Shown here: positions 6,422 through 11,953 of the stretch, piece by piece
Layout: each line of letters opens with the position of its first letter
How positions within the stretch are numbered: the first letter of the stretch is position 1
From: a virus
DNA length: 22,114 nt
IMG/VR virus record: IMGVR_UViG_3300025010_000240
Span: 1 to 22,114 of that record
Reading direction: 5' to 3' (one strand)
Made by a program: the position numbers and the translations under genes
Notes under the pieces: model-generated
What the model saw: the letters and a program-made list of their open reading frames with translations, nothing else
The model's database searches: none
Told to the model about the DNA's origin: nothing

Positions 6422-6960
6422 GATTCGATCTCCTCTAGTCCCGTCCCATCGTTGTGATAGATGTAGCAGTAGCCCCCTAGGTCGAGCGCCTTCCCAGCCT
6501 CGATCCTGCGGTACACCGATTCAGCGGCCGATCTCGACACGTCACACGCCCGTGCTGCAATCGCCGCCCGGACATGACCCCGGTGACACGCCTCCAGCAT
6601 GGCCAGTCTCCGCCCTCGGATCTGCGGTCCCCGTGGCCGGTGCCAGGTCCCGGCTATGTGCACACGGAGCGCCCGGAATACGTGGATCGTGATGTTGCAC
6701 GCCCGGGTGATGTACAGTTCGTCGTGGCCCGTTTTGAGCAATCCCCGGACACGGTAGGCCATCGCAGCGCCCCACATGCGGAGCCGTTTCTCACCGCGGA
6801 TCGTCTCCCAATCGCCGAACTCGGTGATGATGGTATGCGCGATCATCGCTGCGATCACCTCGCGTTTGCTGTGGCGCTCGGTGGCGATCTCGTCCAGGGT
6901 CAAGCCCTCCATCCACAGCCGCCAGGTTTTTTCCTTGGGGGATTCCTCACGTTCACGCAT
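6409..6960 (-). CDS. Putative two-HTH regulatory protein
   Basis: The 183-aa product from ATG 6960 (MREREESPKEKTWRLWMEG) has two candidate helix-turn-helix segments. The first is at residues about 12-42 (LWMEGLTLDEIATERHSK...), the second at about 120-155 (HRGHVRAAIAARACDVSRS, then AAESVYRRIEAG). The second has a Trp/Fis-like pattern of Ala-rich helix, CDVSRS turn and recognition helix. The basic middle (HRPRGPQIRGRR) fits DNA contact. It is encoded second in the operon, a common place for early regulators. The longer 5' open frame is antisense-like; the chosen ATG overlaps the upstream gene by 8 bases. Function as a transcriptional regulator is inference. Confidence 0.65.
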   Translation of the reverse strand: MREREESPKEKTWRLWMEGLTLDEIATERHSKREVIAAMIAHTIITEFGDWETIRGEKRLRMWGAAMAYRVRGLLKTGHDELYITRACNITIHVFRALRVHIAGTWHRPRGPQIRGRRLAMLEACHRGHVRAAIAARACDVSRSAAESVYRRIEAGKALDLGGYCYIYHNDGTGLEEIESCGQ

Positions 6961-7285
6961 CCTGTTTTTCCGCCTCTTCCATGGCCTCGTACTTGGTGAG
7001 GTTCGCAGTCCGGACCTTGATCGCGTCCTTGAAGCGCGCGATCTCGCGGTCCAGCCACGCCTCACGCCTGGCCAGGTCATTAACGATCTGCTGGCTCATC
7101 TCGGAGCCGATCTTGTCCGCCCACTCCGATCCGTGGTAGGACTCGATCACATTGGTGATCGCGTTCCCGCCGATGATCGCCTGTCGGATCGCCCGTCGCT
7201 CGGTCTTGGTATCCGAGAGCGAAACGATGAATGCGTCGAGCTCCTCACGTACCTGCTCCATTGCACTTCTGATTTCGTCGTTCAT
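6953..7285 (-). CDS. First gene of leftward operon, hypothetical (110 aa)
   Basis: The product starts MNDEIRSAMEQVREELDAF at ATG 7285, which has a near-perfect SD (AAAGGAGG, 8-base spacing). An in-frame ATG at 7321 lies at or before the predicted transcription start and lacks an SD. The protein is helical and charged, with a C-terminal coiled-coil segment (REAWLDREIARFKDAIKV). No family is recognised. As the promoter-proximal gene, with the best RBS of the operon, it should be the most strongly expressed early protein. Confidence 0.75.
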   Translation of the reverse strand: MNDEIRSAMEQVREELDAFIVSLSDTKTERRAIRQAIIGGNAITNVIESYHGSEWADKIGSEMSQQIVNDLARREAWLDREIARFKDAIKVRTANLTKYEAMEEAEKQDA

Positions 7286-7303
7286 TTTGTCAACCTCCTT
7301 TGC

Positions 7304-7316
7304 GCGGGAAACCCGC
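7304..7316 (-). other. 5'-leader stem-loop of leftward operon
   Basis: GCGGG-AAA-CCCGC is a perfect inverted repeat lying at about +4 to +16 of the leftward transcript, between promoter and SD. It could stabilise the mRNA 5' end, or as DNA serve as a small operator. It is followed at once by the SD of the first gene, so it does not sequester it. Confidence 0.4.
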
Positions 7317-7326
7317 ATCACTGCAA

Positions 7327-7355
7327 GTTGTAGCCGATAAAAAAGGGGTTGTCAA
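7327..7355 (-). promoter_or_regulatory. Leftward early promoter (sigma-70 type)
   Basis: On the minus strand, TTGACA (7355-7350) is followed by a 17-base spacer and TACAAC (7332-7327). This is a perfect -35 and a 4/6 -10 at optimal spacing. The region just upstream is A/T-rich (TTTTTTGCAAAAATATC), like an UP element. The start site is expected near 7320, 35 bases before the SD of the first leftward gene. It uses the same hexamers as the promoter at 8597-8625. Confidence 0.8.
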
Positions 7356-7510
7356 GATATTTTTGCAAAAAAGTGAGAGAAAATGAAAATGACAGCAAAA
7401 ACGGTGAAAATCATTTTGTTACCGGTACCGAGAGAATGAACTATGTCCATGCGAAAACTAGCAATGACAGTGACTTTTCGCGCTTTCTGGCATAGCGCGC
7501 GTCGCGTGCA

Positions 7511-7545
7511 TGTGCGCGCGGGTAATAGGATCGTGCGCACATACG
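7511..7545 (+). repeat. Bipartite repeat A, copy 1
   Basis: TGTGCGCGCG (7511-7520), 11 unrelated bases, then CGTGCGCACATACG (7532-7545). Copy 2 keeps both blocks exactly and the 11-base gap. The second block contains the palindrome GTGCGCAC, suggesting a dimeric DNA-binding protein. Confidence 0.75.
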
Positions 7546-7562
7546 GGTTAGGGAGGCCTCGC

Positions 7563-7581
7563 AAAGCCGCTCTGCTGGCCG
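7563..7581 (+). repeat. Repeat B, copy 1
   Basis: AAAGCCGCTCTGCTGGCCG; 18 of 19 bases match copy 2 at 7714-7732, in direct orientation. It lies 17 bases inside repeat A copy 1, on the side facing the AT-rich island. Confidence 0.7.
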
Positions 7582-7620
7582 CGCGTACGAACTTTTGCCT
7601 CACCTACGACTCCCTCTGCT

Positions 7621-7680
7621 TTCTTTTACTATGCAAAAAAAAAAATCAATTCTTTTTCTTTCTTCTCTATATATAGGATA
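7621..7680. other. AT-rich island
   Basis: About 60 bases stand out from the GC-rich genome: an 11-A tract (7635-7645), a pyrimidine-rich run and TATATATA near 7668. It sits almost midway between the two copies of both repeats A and B. It is a candidate DNA-unwinding element; the A-tract may also bend DNA. Confidence 0.5.
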
Positions 7681-7713
7681 CCGCATAGGCTGGCAGGTGC
7701 GTCAAATCTCCGG

Positions 7714-7732
7714 AAAGCCGCGCTGCTGGCCG
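7714..7732 (+). repeat. Repeat B, copy 2
   Basis: AAAGCCGCGCTGCTGGCCG, differing from copy 1 (7563-7581) by one base. It lies 29 bases from repeat A copy 2, again on the side facing the AT-rich island. Confidence 0.7.
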
Positions 7733-7761
7733 GTTTCTTGCGTGTCCCTATCATCATTTCT

Positions 7762-7796
7762 TGTGCGCGCGATCAGATTCCCCGTGCGCACATACG
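7762..7796 (+). repeat. Bipartite repeat A, copy 2
   Basis: TGTGCGCGCG (7762-7771), 11 bases, CGTGCGCACATACG (7783-7796). Both blocks are identical to copy 1 while the 11-base spacers differ, so the blocks look selected rather than merely duplicated. It is followed by CGTGCACG, a further short palindrome. Confidence 0.75.
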
Positions 7797-7929
7797 CGTG
7801 CACGTTGCCCGTTCGCACGGTGGCCTGTGGCGCGTCCGGTTACTGCGGTAGGGTGATTCTGCGTTTCTGCGTTTCAGATGGCACCACGGGCACGGTAGAC
7901 GCCTTCTCAAGGCCGCCTTCGTTCCGATT

Positions 7930-7957
7930 GGGGGTTGGGGGTGCGGGGGAAGGGGGG
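7930..7957 (+). other. G-quadruplex motif
   Basis: Four G-runs of 5, 5, 5 and 6 bases are separated by loops TT, TGC and AA. This fits the strict G4 consensus with unusually long tetrads. It starts one base beyond the stop codon of the leftward 58-aa gene and lies on the strand that is template for leftward transcription. It could stall RNA polymerase or a replication fork. Confidence 0.6.
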
Positions 7958-7958
7958 A

Positions 7959-8135
7959 TTAGCGGGTGATGCGGGCGGAGATCAGCGCGTTCTTCTCGGC
8001 CGGTGTCAGGGTGGCGTTTGCAACGTCCACGGTCTCAAGCGGTTGACGCAGGCTGTACTTCTTCGCCGGGCGGGCGTCGGTCAGGGCGAATTCGGAATCA
8101 ACGGTCATCGCGGTGAGGTCGTTCGGGGTAGTCAT
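7959..8135 (-). CDS. Hypothetical protein (58 aa)
   Basis: The start at ATG 8135 (MTTPNDLTAMTVDSEFAL) follows GGAAGGAGAACCATC. The longer open frame upstream is Pro/His-rich non-coding-like sequence. The product has no cysteines or membrane segment; it contains PAKKYSLRQPLE and a C-terminal helix TPAEKNALISARITR. No family is recognised. It follows the ParB-like gene by 49 bases containing a GC-rich hairpin, and is the last gene before the control region, so it is probably co-transcribed with the ParB-like gene. Confidence 0.65.
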   Translation of the reverse strand: MTTPNDLTAMTVDSEFALTDARPAKKYSLRQPLETVDVANATLTPAEKNALISARITR

Positions 8136-8149
8136 GATGGTTCTCCTTC

Positions 8150-8172
8150 CGGGCCGGTGGTGTCCCGGCCCG
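8150..8172 (-). other. GC-rich hairpin between ParB-like and 58-aa genes
   Basis: CGGGCCGG (8150-8157) pairs with CCGGCCCG (8165-8172) around a 7-base loop, a perfect 8-bp stem. In the leftward transcript it lies immediately upstream of the GGAAGGAG of the 58-aa gene and has no U-run after it. An mRNA-stability or attenuation element is more likely than a terminator. Confidence 0.45.
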
Positions 8173-8184
8173 TGTGTGTGGGGT

Positions 8185-8550
8185 CTAATCGGCGAAGTTG
8201 TACCATTGCGAGTCGTTGGACAGCACTGCAAACCGTTCGATCTTGTTCCAAAGGTCGCCCATGCTTAGCTCGAAATCGCCCATTTCTTCCAGGATATCGG
8301 CGGGGGCGGGGTTCTCGTCGGCGTCGGCGTCGATGTCGCCGATGTCCATCACGTCAAGGACCGGGGTCAGTCCAAGACGGTGCGCCGCTTCAATCCGGTG
8401 GCAGCCTTCAGCGGCCATGTACACGCCTTCGCCGTCGTTGTAAAAGCAGCGGATGACCGGCGCGCCCATGGTGCGCATCTGCTCGATCACGTCGTTCAGG
8501 TGGGCGTTGCCTTCGGTCTTGTCGATGGTGTGCAGCGTGATGATCATCAT
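8185..8550 (-). CDS. ParB-like nuclease-domain protein (121 aa)
   Basis: The ATG at 8550 (MMIITLHTIDKTEG) has GAGGAG upstream; the next Met codon is an alternative start. Residues about 18-70 match the ParB/sulfiredoxin-like N-terminal fold, above all GVYMAAEGCHRIEAAHRLGL (42-61), the counterpart of ParB box II GxxRxxAAxxLG. The usual ParB HTH and dimerisation domains are absent; instead there is a very acidic tail (DIGDIDADADENPAPADIL). Stand-alone domains of this type in phages are reported as nucleases or nucleotide-binding proteins. Location beside the repeat-rich control region makes a DNA replication or segregation role attractive, but no ParA partner is visible. Confidence 0.6.
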   Translation of the reverse strand: MMIITLHTIDKTEGNAHLNDVIEQMRTMGAPVIRCFYNDGEGVYMAAEGCHRIEAAHRLGLTPVLDVMDIGDIDADADENPAPADILEEMGDFELSMGDLWNKIERFAVLSNDSQWYNFAD

Positions 8551-8596
8551 GGTCTCTCTCCTCGGTTCCGGTCCGCGCCATTGCTGACCTGTTATC

Positions 8597-8625
8597 GTTG
8601 TACCTCGCAAGTATCATTGTGTCAA
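8597..8625 (-). promoter_or_regulatory. Leftward promoter of the ParB-like gene
   Basis: On the minus strand, TTGACA (8625-8620), 17-base spacer, TACAAC (8602-8597). The hexamers and spacer length are identical to the promoter at 7327-7355, and A-rich sequence (GAAAAGTGAGAAAAAGTG) precedes it. Transcription should start near 8590, about 40 bases before the ATG at 8550. Confidence 0.8.
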
Positions 8626-8653
8626 CACTTTTTCTCACTTTTCGTAACTTTTC

Positions 8654-8670
8654 TTCAAACCTGTTGAAAT
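8654..8670. promoter_or_regulatory. Putative operator, repeat copy 1
   Basis: AAACCTGTTGAAAT (8657-8670) recurs with one change at 8754-8767. This copy is also an interrupted palindrome, TTCAA-N5-TTGAA (8654-8668), flanked by GTAAC/GTTAC arms. It lies about 32 bases upstream of the -35 of the leftward promoter, a normal place for a regulator. Confidence 0.4.
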
Positions 8671-8720
8671 TGTTACGCTTTTTCATCGGTGATCCATGTG
8701 TAATTCCCTGGTGATTCTTG

Positions 8721-8740
8721 CGCGGTTCACGTTCACCGCG
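8721..8740. repeat. Inverted repeat between divergent promoters
   Basis: CGCGGT (8721-8726) and ACCGCG (8735-8740) flank 8 bases that include parts of a GTTCAC direct repeat. It lies between the two divergent promoters and has no T-run, so an operator is more likely than a terminator. Confidence 0.35.
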
Positions 8741-8753
8741 TGCTCGCCTGCCC

Positions 8754-8767
8754 AAACCCGTTGAAAT
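8754..8767. promoter_or_regulatory. Putative operator, repeat copy 2
   Basis: AAACCCGTTGAAAT matches 13 of 14 bases of 8657-8670. It ends 15 bases before the -35 of the rightward late promoter, where an activator or repressor could act. Confidence 0.4.
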
Positions 8768-8782
8768 GATTCCACTTTTCCC

Positions 8783-8811
8783 TTGACACGGGCGTGCAAA
8801 TCCGCTATACA
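8783..8811 (+). promoter_or_regulatory. Rightward late promoter (sigma-70 type)
   Basis: TTGACA (8783-8788), exactly 17 bases, TATACA (8806-8811). This is a perfect -35 and 5/6 -10 match at ideal spacing. The expected start is near 8818. It is the only promoter-like sequence upstream of the structural operon, and it needs no activator by sequence, which is notable because a terminator follows in the leader. Confidence 0.8.
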
Positions 8812-8843
8812 ACAGTCCTCCTTCCTCCTGTCTGACGCGCCTC

Positions 8844-8876
8844 GGGGTCCTCTTCGGAGGGCCCCACTTTTATTTT
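8844..8876 (+). terminator. Intrinsic terminator in late leader
   Basis: GGGGTCCTC (8844-8852) pairs with GAGGGCCCC (8857-8865) in a 9-bp stem with one G-U pair, closed by the extra-stable C(UUCG)G tetraloop and followed by ACTTTTATTTT. It is strong and oriented for rightward transcription. The U-tract ends about 58 nt after the predicted start at 8818 and 52 bases before the small-terminase start codon. Late genes must be read through it, implying antitermination, attenuation or a small leader RNA. Confidence 0.8.
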
Positions 8877-8928
8877 CCGTTGCAATTTCAATGACTTCGG
8901 GCTATTGATACGGTGGAGGGTTGCCCCT

Positions 8929-9432
8929 GTGTCTATTGCCGAGCCTTCGATCCATGAGATCATCAACCGACGAGTGAGAGCGCTTGCCCGCGAGGGGAAG
9001 AAACCTACTCGCATTGCTGCGGAATTGCGCCTGCAAAATTTCGACATCAATGCAGCGCAGGTTCGGTTGATTCTCGAAAACACCGAAGACGATCAGCAGC
9101 CCGCGCCCCCGGCGGCTGCACTTGATGCGGTTGCCATCGCCCATGAAAATCAAAATGCGATCCGGCAGCTGGTTGACGACGCAATGGAGGTTGCCAAGCG
9201 CAAGGCAGAGGAGGAGGGAAAAGATGCTCTTGGTGTTCGGATCGCGATGGGCGCGGCCCGCCTGTCGATGCAGGACTACATCAACAACGCGATTGCCGGC
9301 ACGTGCAAGGCTGGCGCTTTGTACAAGCTGCTCGGTGGCCAGGCGGATGATCTTCCGAAGGCGCTCGAAGTTCGCGTGCACGTTGTCAGGCGCGAAGATC
9401 CGGTTACTACACCCACTCCGGAGCCTGTCTAA
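8929..9432 (+). CDS. Terminase small subunit (putative)
   Basis: The 167-aa protein starts at GTG 8929, which has GGAGGG eight bases upstream; a TTG at 8905 is in frame but lacks an SD. The N-terminus (IHEIINRRVRALAREGKKPT, then RIAAELRLQNFDINAAQVR) is a helix-turn-helix, as expected for a DNA-recognition subunit. A helical centre and a basic Pro/Thr-rich tail (VRREDPVTTPTPEPV) that could contact the large subunit follow. It ends in TAATG overlap with the large terminase. The assignment rests on HTH plus position, since small terminases diverge strongly. It corresponds in place to Mu gp27. Confidence 0.7.
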   Translation: MSIAEPSIHEIINRRVRALAREGKKPTRIAAELRLQNFDINAAQVRLILENTEDDQQPAPPAAALDAVAIAHENQNAIRQLVDDAMEVAKRKAEEEGKDALGVRIAMGAARLSMQDYINNAIAGTCKAGALYKLLGGQADDLPKALEVRVHVVRREDPVTTPTPEPV

Positions 9433-10688
9433 TGGTCGCCGTTTACGATCTCGATCTTTACGAATTCCAGGCGGACGCCGTTGAACTCGACGGTACCGTT
9501 AAAGCGAAACAGAAAAACGTTTTGCTTTCCGGTACGGGCGCAGGGAAGTCGTTCCTCGGTGCGTTCATCTTGACGCGGTGGTGTGCAGGCGGAAACCCTC
9601 GTGATGAGTACTACGCTGTAGGACCAACGCGAACTCATTTGAGACAAAATCTGTGGAAGGAATTCCGCTTCATGCTTACCCGTTTTGGGTTTCGCGAGGA
9701 TCGGCATTACGAGTACAACCGAACCGATTTGACGATCACGATGTTTCACAACGGGGTTGTGATTTACGGCAAGACCGCAGACGCCCCAGGGACCATGCAG
9801 GGAACTCACGTAAAGGGCGTTGTTGCCGACGAGATGGGTATGTACACAGCAGAGGCATGGCACGTGATCCAGCAGCGGTGCAGCTTCAACAAGGCGGTGC
9901 TGTGGGTCTGTACTACCCCGTATTCATGGAACTTTTTGAAAAAGGATCTGTACGATCCTTGGTTAGCGAGCGGCAAGGATCACCCCGAGATTAACGTGTT
10001 TCAGGTGCCGTCGATTTCCAATCCGTTCTTCCCGCTTGACGAGTACGAAAAGGCAAAGCGGAATTTTCCTCGATGGAAGTTTGACATGTTTTATCGTGGC
10101 ATGTTCACACGCCCGGCTGGCCTTGTCTACAGCGACTATACGACGACGACGATTCCACTTGCAAATCCGGTGCGGACGTTTGCGGGCTTCGACTATGGGT
10201 ACAACAACCCCGCTTCCATCGTTTGGATCATTGAAGACGGGCGCGGAAATTATCAGATCCAGCGCGTCTGGAAGAAGTCACAGGCCGATCACGACGTGCT
10301 TGCAAGTGCAATGAAATCAACACGTTGCGAGTACTACGGCGATCCGAGTGCAGCCGGTGTCATCAATGAAATGAAGAAGCGCGGGATCTCGATTGAGCCG
10401 GGCAAGAATGACGTCATGGCCGGTATCGGCGTCGTTGATTCCATGTTCCGAACCGGCCGGTTGACGATCCTTGAAGGCGAGACATCCGACCTCATCGAAG
10501 AGCTGGGCCTCTACTCGTGGCAGACGGATGGCAGCGGCGAACCCGTTGAAAAGATTGAGAAATCCAATGATCACACCTGTGACGCGTTGCGATACGCGAT
10601 CTTCACGGGCATGGGCGAGAACCGAGCACACACGGCCGTGCACAGCGGCGGTGTGCTCCAAACGATCCGCGAAACAGCGAGGTTTTAG
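9432..10688 (+). CDS. terL: Terminase large subunit (ATPase-nuclease)
   Basis: This 418-aa DNA-packaging motor has the Walker A site SGTGAGKS (33-40), Walker B VKGVVADE (127-134, catalytic E134) and the coupling motif CTTP (160-163). The C-terminal RNase H-like nuclease has acidic residues D254 (GFDYG), D304 (YYGDPS) and D384 (DHTCDALRY). Both domains look intact. It is expected to dock on the portal and translocate and cut concatemeric DNA. The start codon overlaps the small subunit stop by one base (TAATG). It resembles the Mu gp28-type / Terminase_6-like group in size and in being followed by a DUF935 portal. Confidence 0.93.
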   Translation: MVAVYDLDLYEFQADAVELDGTVKAKQKNVLLSGTGAGKSFLGAFILTRWCAGGNPRDEYYAVGPTRTHLRQNLWKEFRFMLTRFGFREDRHYEYNRTDLTITMFHNGVVIYGKTADAPGTMQGTHVKGVVADEMGMYTAEAWHVIQQRCSFNKAVLWVCTTPYSWNFLKKDLYDPWLASGKDHPEINVFQVPSISNPFFPLDEYEKAKRNFPRWKFDMFYRGMFTRPAGLVYSDYTTTTIPLANPVRTFAGFDYGYNNPASIVWIIEDGRGNYQIQRVWKKSQADHDVLASAMKSTRCEYYGDPSAAGVINEMKKRGISIEPGKNDVMAGIGVVDSMFRTGRLTILEGETSDLIEELGLYSWQTDGSGEPVEKIEKSNDHTCDALRYAIFTGMGENRAHTAVHSGGVLQTIRETARF

Positions 10689-10690
10689 CG

Positions 10691-11953
10691 ATGGCTGACA
10701 AATCACTTCTTGAGAAAATCACCGAACGATTGTTGTACGATTTTTCGGGAAACTACGCGGCGAACCTGAGCAACTGGACGGCTCAGAACGTTTATGAAAT
10801 CTTTGAGAAAATGTGGATCCTGGACGATCACATTAAAGGCGGGTTGCGCATTCGCAAATCCAAGGCGTTCTCGTTTCCGTGGGACGTGGTACCGGCTGAG
10901 GAAACACCGCAGGCGGAGGAAATCGCCCTATGGGTAGCCGACGCCCTCGAACGTCTCGACATCGCAGAGACTGCCGGAGACCTGTGGACAGCGGTCCCGA
11001 TGGGCTTCGGTGTCAACGAGGTGGTGTGGGGACAGCGTGAGGATCGCCTTGAAATCATGGAAATTAACGGCGTGCATCCCAAGTTCGTGACGCAGAACGC
11101 CAGCGGTCCGATCATCAAGGCAACGGGAATCGAAATCGAGACCTGGAAGATCCCGTACAAGTTTCTCACCATGAAATACGATCCGCTTTTTGACGCTCCG
11201 GACGGCCTGCCCGTGCTGGCCGCGTGTTACTGGCCGTACACGTTCAAACGCCTGGGGCTCAAGTTTTGGGCAACCCTTTTGGAGCGGTTCGGAGTGCCCT
11301 CGTTGGCTGCAATGTTTGATTCGTCTGCACCTGTGGCAAAAACCACGCCGGAGGTTGAAACCATTGGTGAAATCGCAACTGCGATCACCGTGGAAATGAG
11401 CCGCCTTGCCAACGGCGGCGCGATTGCGATCCCGAACATCCGGGACCTCAAGGTGCTGAACCCCACCGGCGGCGGTGCGGACTTCGAGCTTTTTCAGATC
11501 GCGTGCAACAACGCGATCAGCGTCGCGATCCTCGGTAACACGATGACGATGGATTCGCAATCACGCGGATCACAGGCACTCGGCACGGTGCATGCGCAAA
11601 TCACGGAGGACATCGGCAAGGGCGACTCCCGCTTCATCGCACGTGCCATCAACACACTGATCCGGTGGATGGTGGATCTCAATTTCGGTGTGGACGTGCC
11701 CGCGCCGATCTTTGGATGGGACACGGCCGGGTCCGCCTCGTGGGACGCCGTGGTACAGGCCATGGATCGGGGCGTCCCGGTCTCGAAGAAGAAAATCTAT
11801 GAGACTCTCCACGGTTACGAACCCGCCGATGATGATGACGCCTTCGTCAAGGCCCCGGACGCAACCGGAGCAGGCTCCGGCAACGGGGAGGTCGGCATGT
11901 CCGCCCGCCCTTTCGTGCGTTGTTCGCTGCCCGGAAGGAGAAAGAGAAAGTAG
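10691..11953 (+). CDS. Portal protein, DUF935 / Mu gp29-like
   Basis: The 420-aa product begins MADKSLLEKITERLLYDF and shows the DUF935 pattern: early YEIFEKMWILDDHIKGGLRIRK, central MKYDPLFDAPDGLPVLAACY...FWATLLERFG, then ILGNTMTMDSQSRGSQALGTVH. It is the dodecameric DNA gate of the capsid vertex. It starts two bases after the terminase stop. It is shorter than typical Mu gp29-like portals (about 500 aa), and its last residues become basic and atypical (CSLPGRRKRK) where it overlaps the next frame, suggesting that the C-terminal portion is encoded in the following -1 frame (see findings). Confidence 0.88.
   Translation: MADKSLLEKITERLLYDFSGNYAANLSNWTAQNVYEIFEKMWILDDHIKGGLRIRKSKAFSFPWDVVPAEETPQAEEIALWVADALERLDIAETAGDLWTAVPMGFGVNEVVWGQREDRLEIMEINGVHPKFVTQNASGPIIKATGIEIETWKIPYKFLTMKYDPLFDAPDGLPVLAACYWPYTFKRLGLKFWATLLERFGVPSLAAMFDSSAPVAKTTPEVETIGEIATAITVEMSRLANGGAIAIPNIRDLKVLNPTGGGADFELFQIACNNAISVAILGNTMTMDSQSRGSQALGTVHAQITEDIGKGDSRFIARAINTLIRWMVDLNFGVDVPAPIFGWDTAGSASWDAVVQAMDRGVPVSKKKIYETLHGYEPADDDDAFVKAPDATGAGSGNGEVGMSARPFVRCSLPGRRKRK

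Larger units (their letters stand above)
7286..7958. other. Non-coding control region / candidate replication origin
   Basis: About 670 bases lack any credible gene; the two ORFs reading through it have no RBS and repetitive or low-complexity products. It holds the leftward promoter, two copies of a bipartite repeat (7511-7545, 7762-7796), two copies of a second repeat (7563-7581, 7714-7732), an AT-rich island between them (about 7621-7680, including an 11-A run at 7635-7645 and TATATATA), and a G-quadruplex motif (7930-7957). Iterons flanking an AT-rich segment beside replication- or partition-type genes is the typical design of an origin or centromere-like locus. The assignment is inference. 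Confidence 0.5.
8551..8928. other. Divergent early/late control region
   Basis: These 378 bases contain no gene. They hold the leftward promoter of the ParB-like gene (8597-8625), the rightward late promoter (8783-8811), a 14-base direct repeat (8657-8670, 8754-8767), an inverted repeat (8721-8740), an intrinsic terminator (8844-8876) and the RBS of the small-terminase gene (8915-8920). Confidence 0.7.

Noticed and set aside
7443-7676. Plus-strand ORF (77 codons) in the control region
   Set aside because: It has no SD, spans repeats A and B and an A-tract, and ends in Lys/Phe homopolymer sequence. The minus-strand ORF at 7352-7603 fails for the same reasons.
7511-7796. Interpretation of the repeats as a CRISPR array or as att sites
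   Set aside because: There are only two copies of each repeat, irregular spacing, no cas genes and no integrase nearby.
7856-7876. Short tandem TTTCTGCG repeat
   Set aside because: Only two adjacent 8-base copies in a non-coding region, not enough to assign a role.
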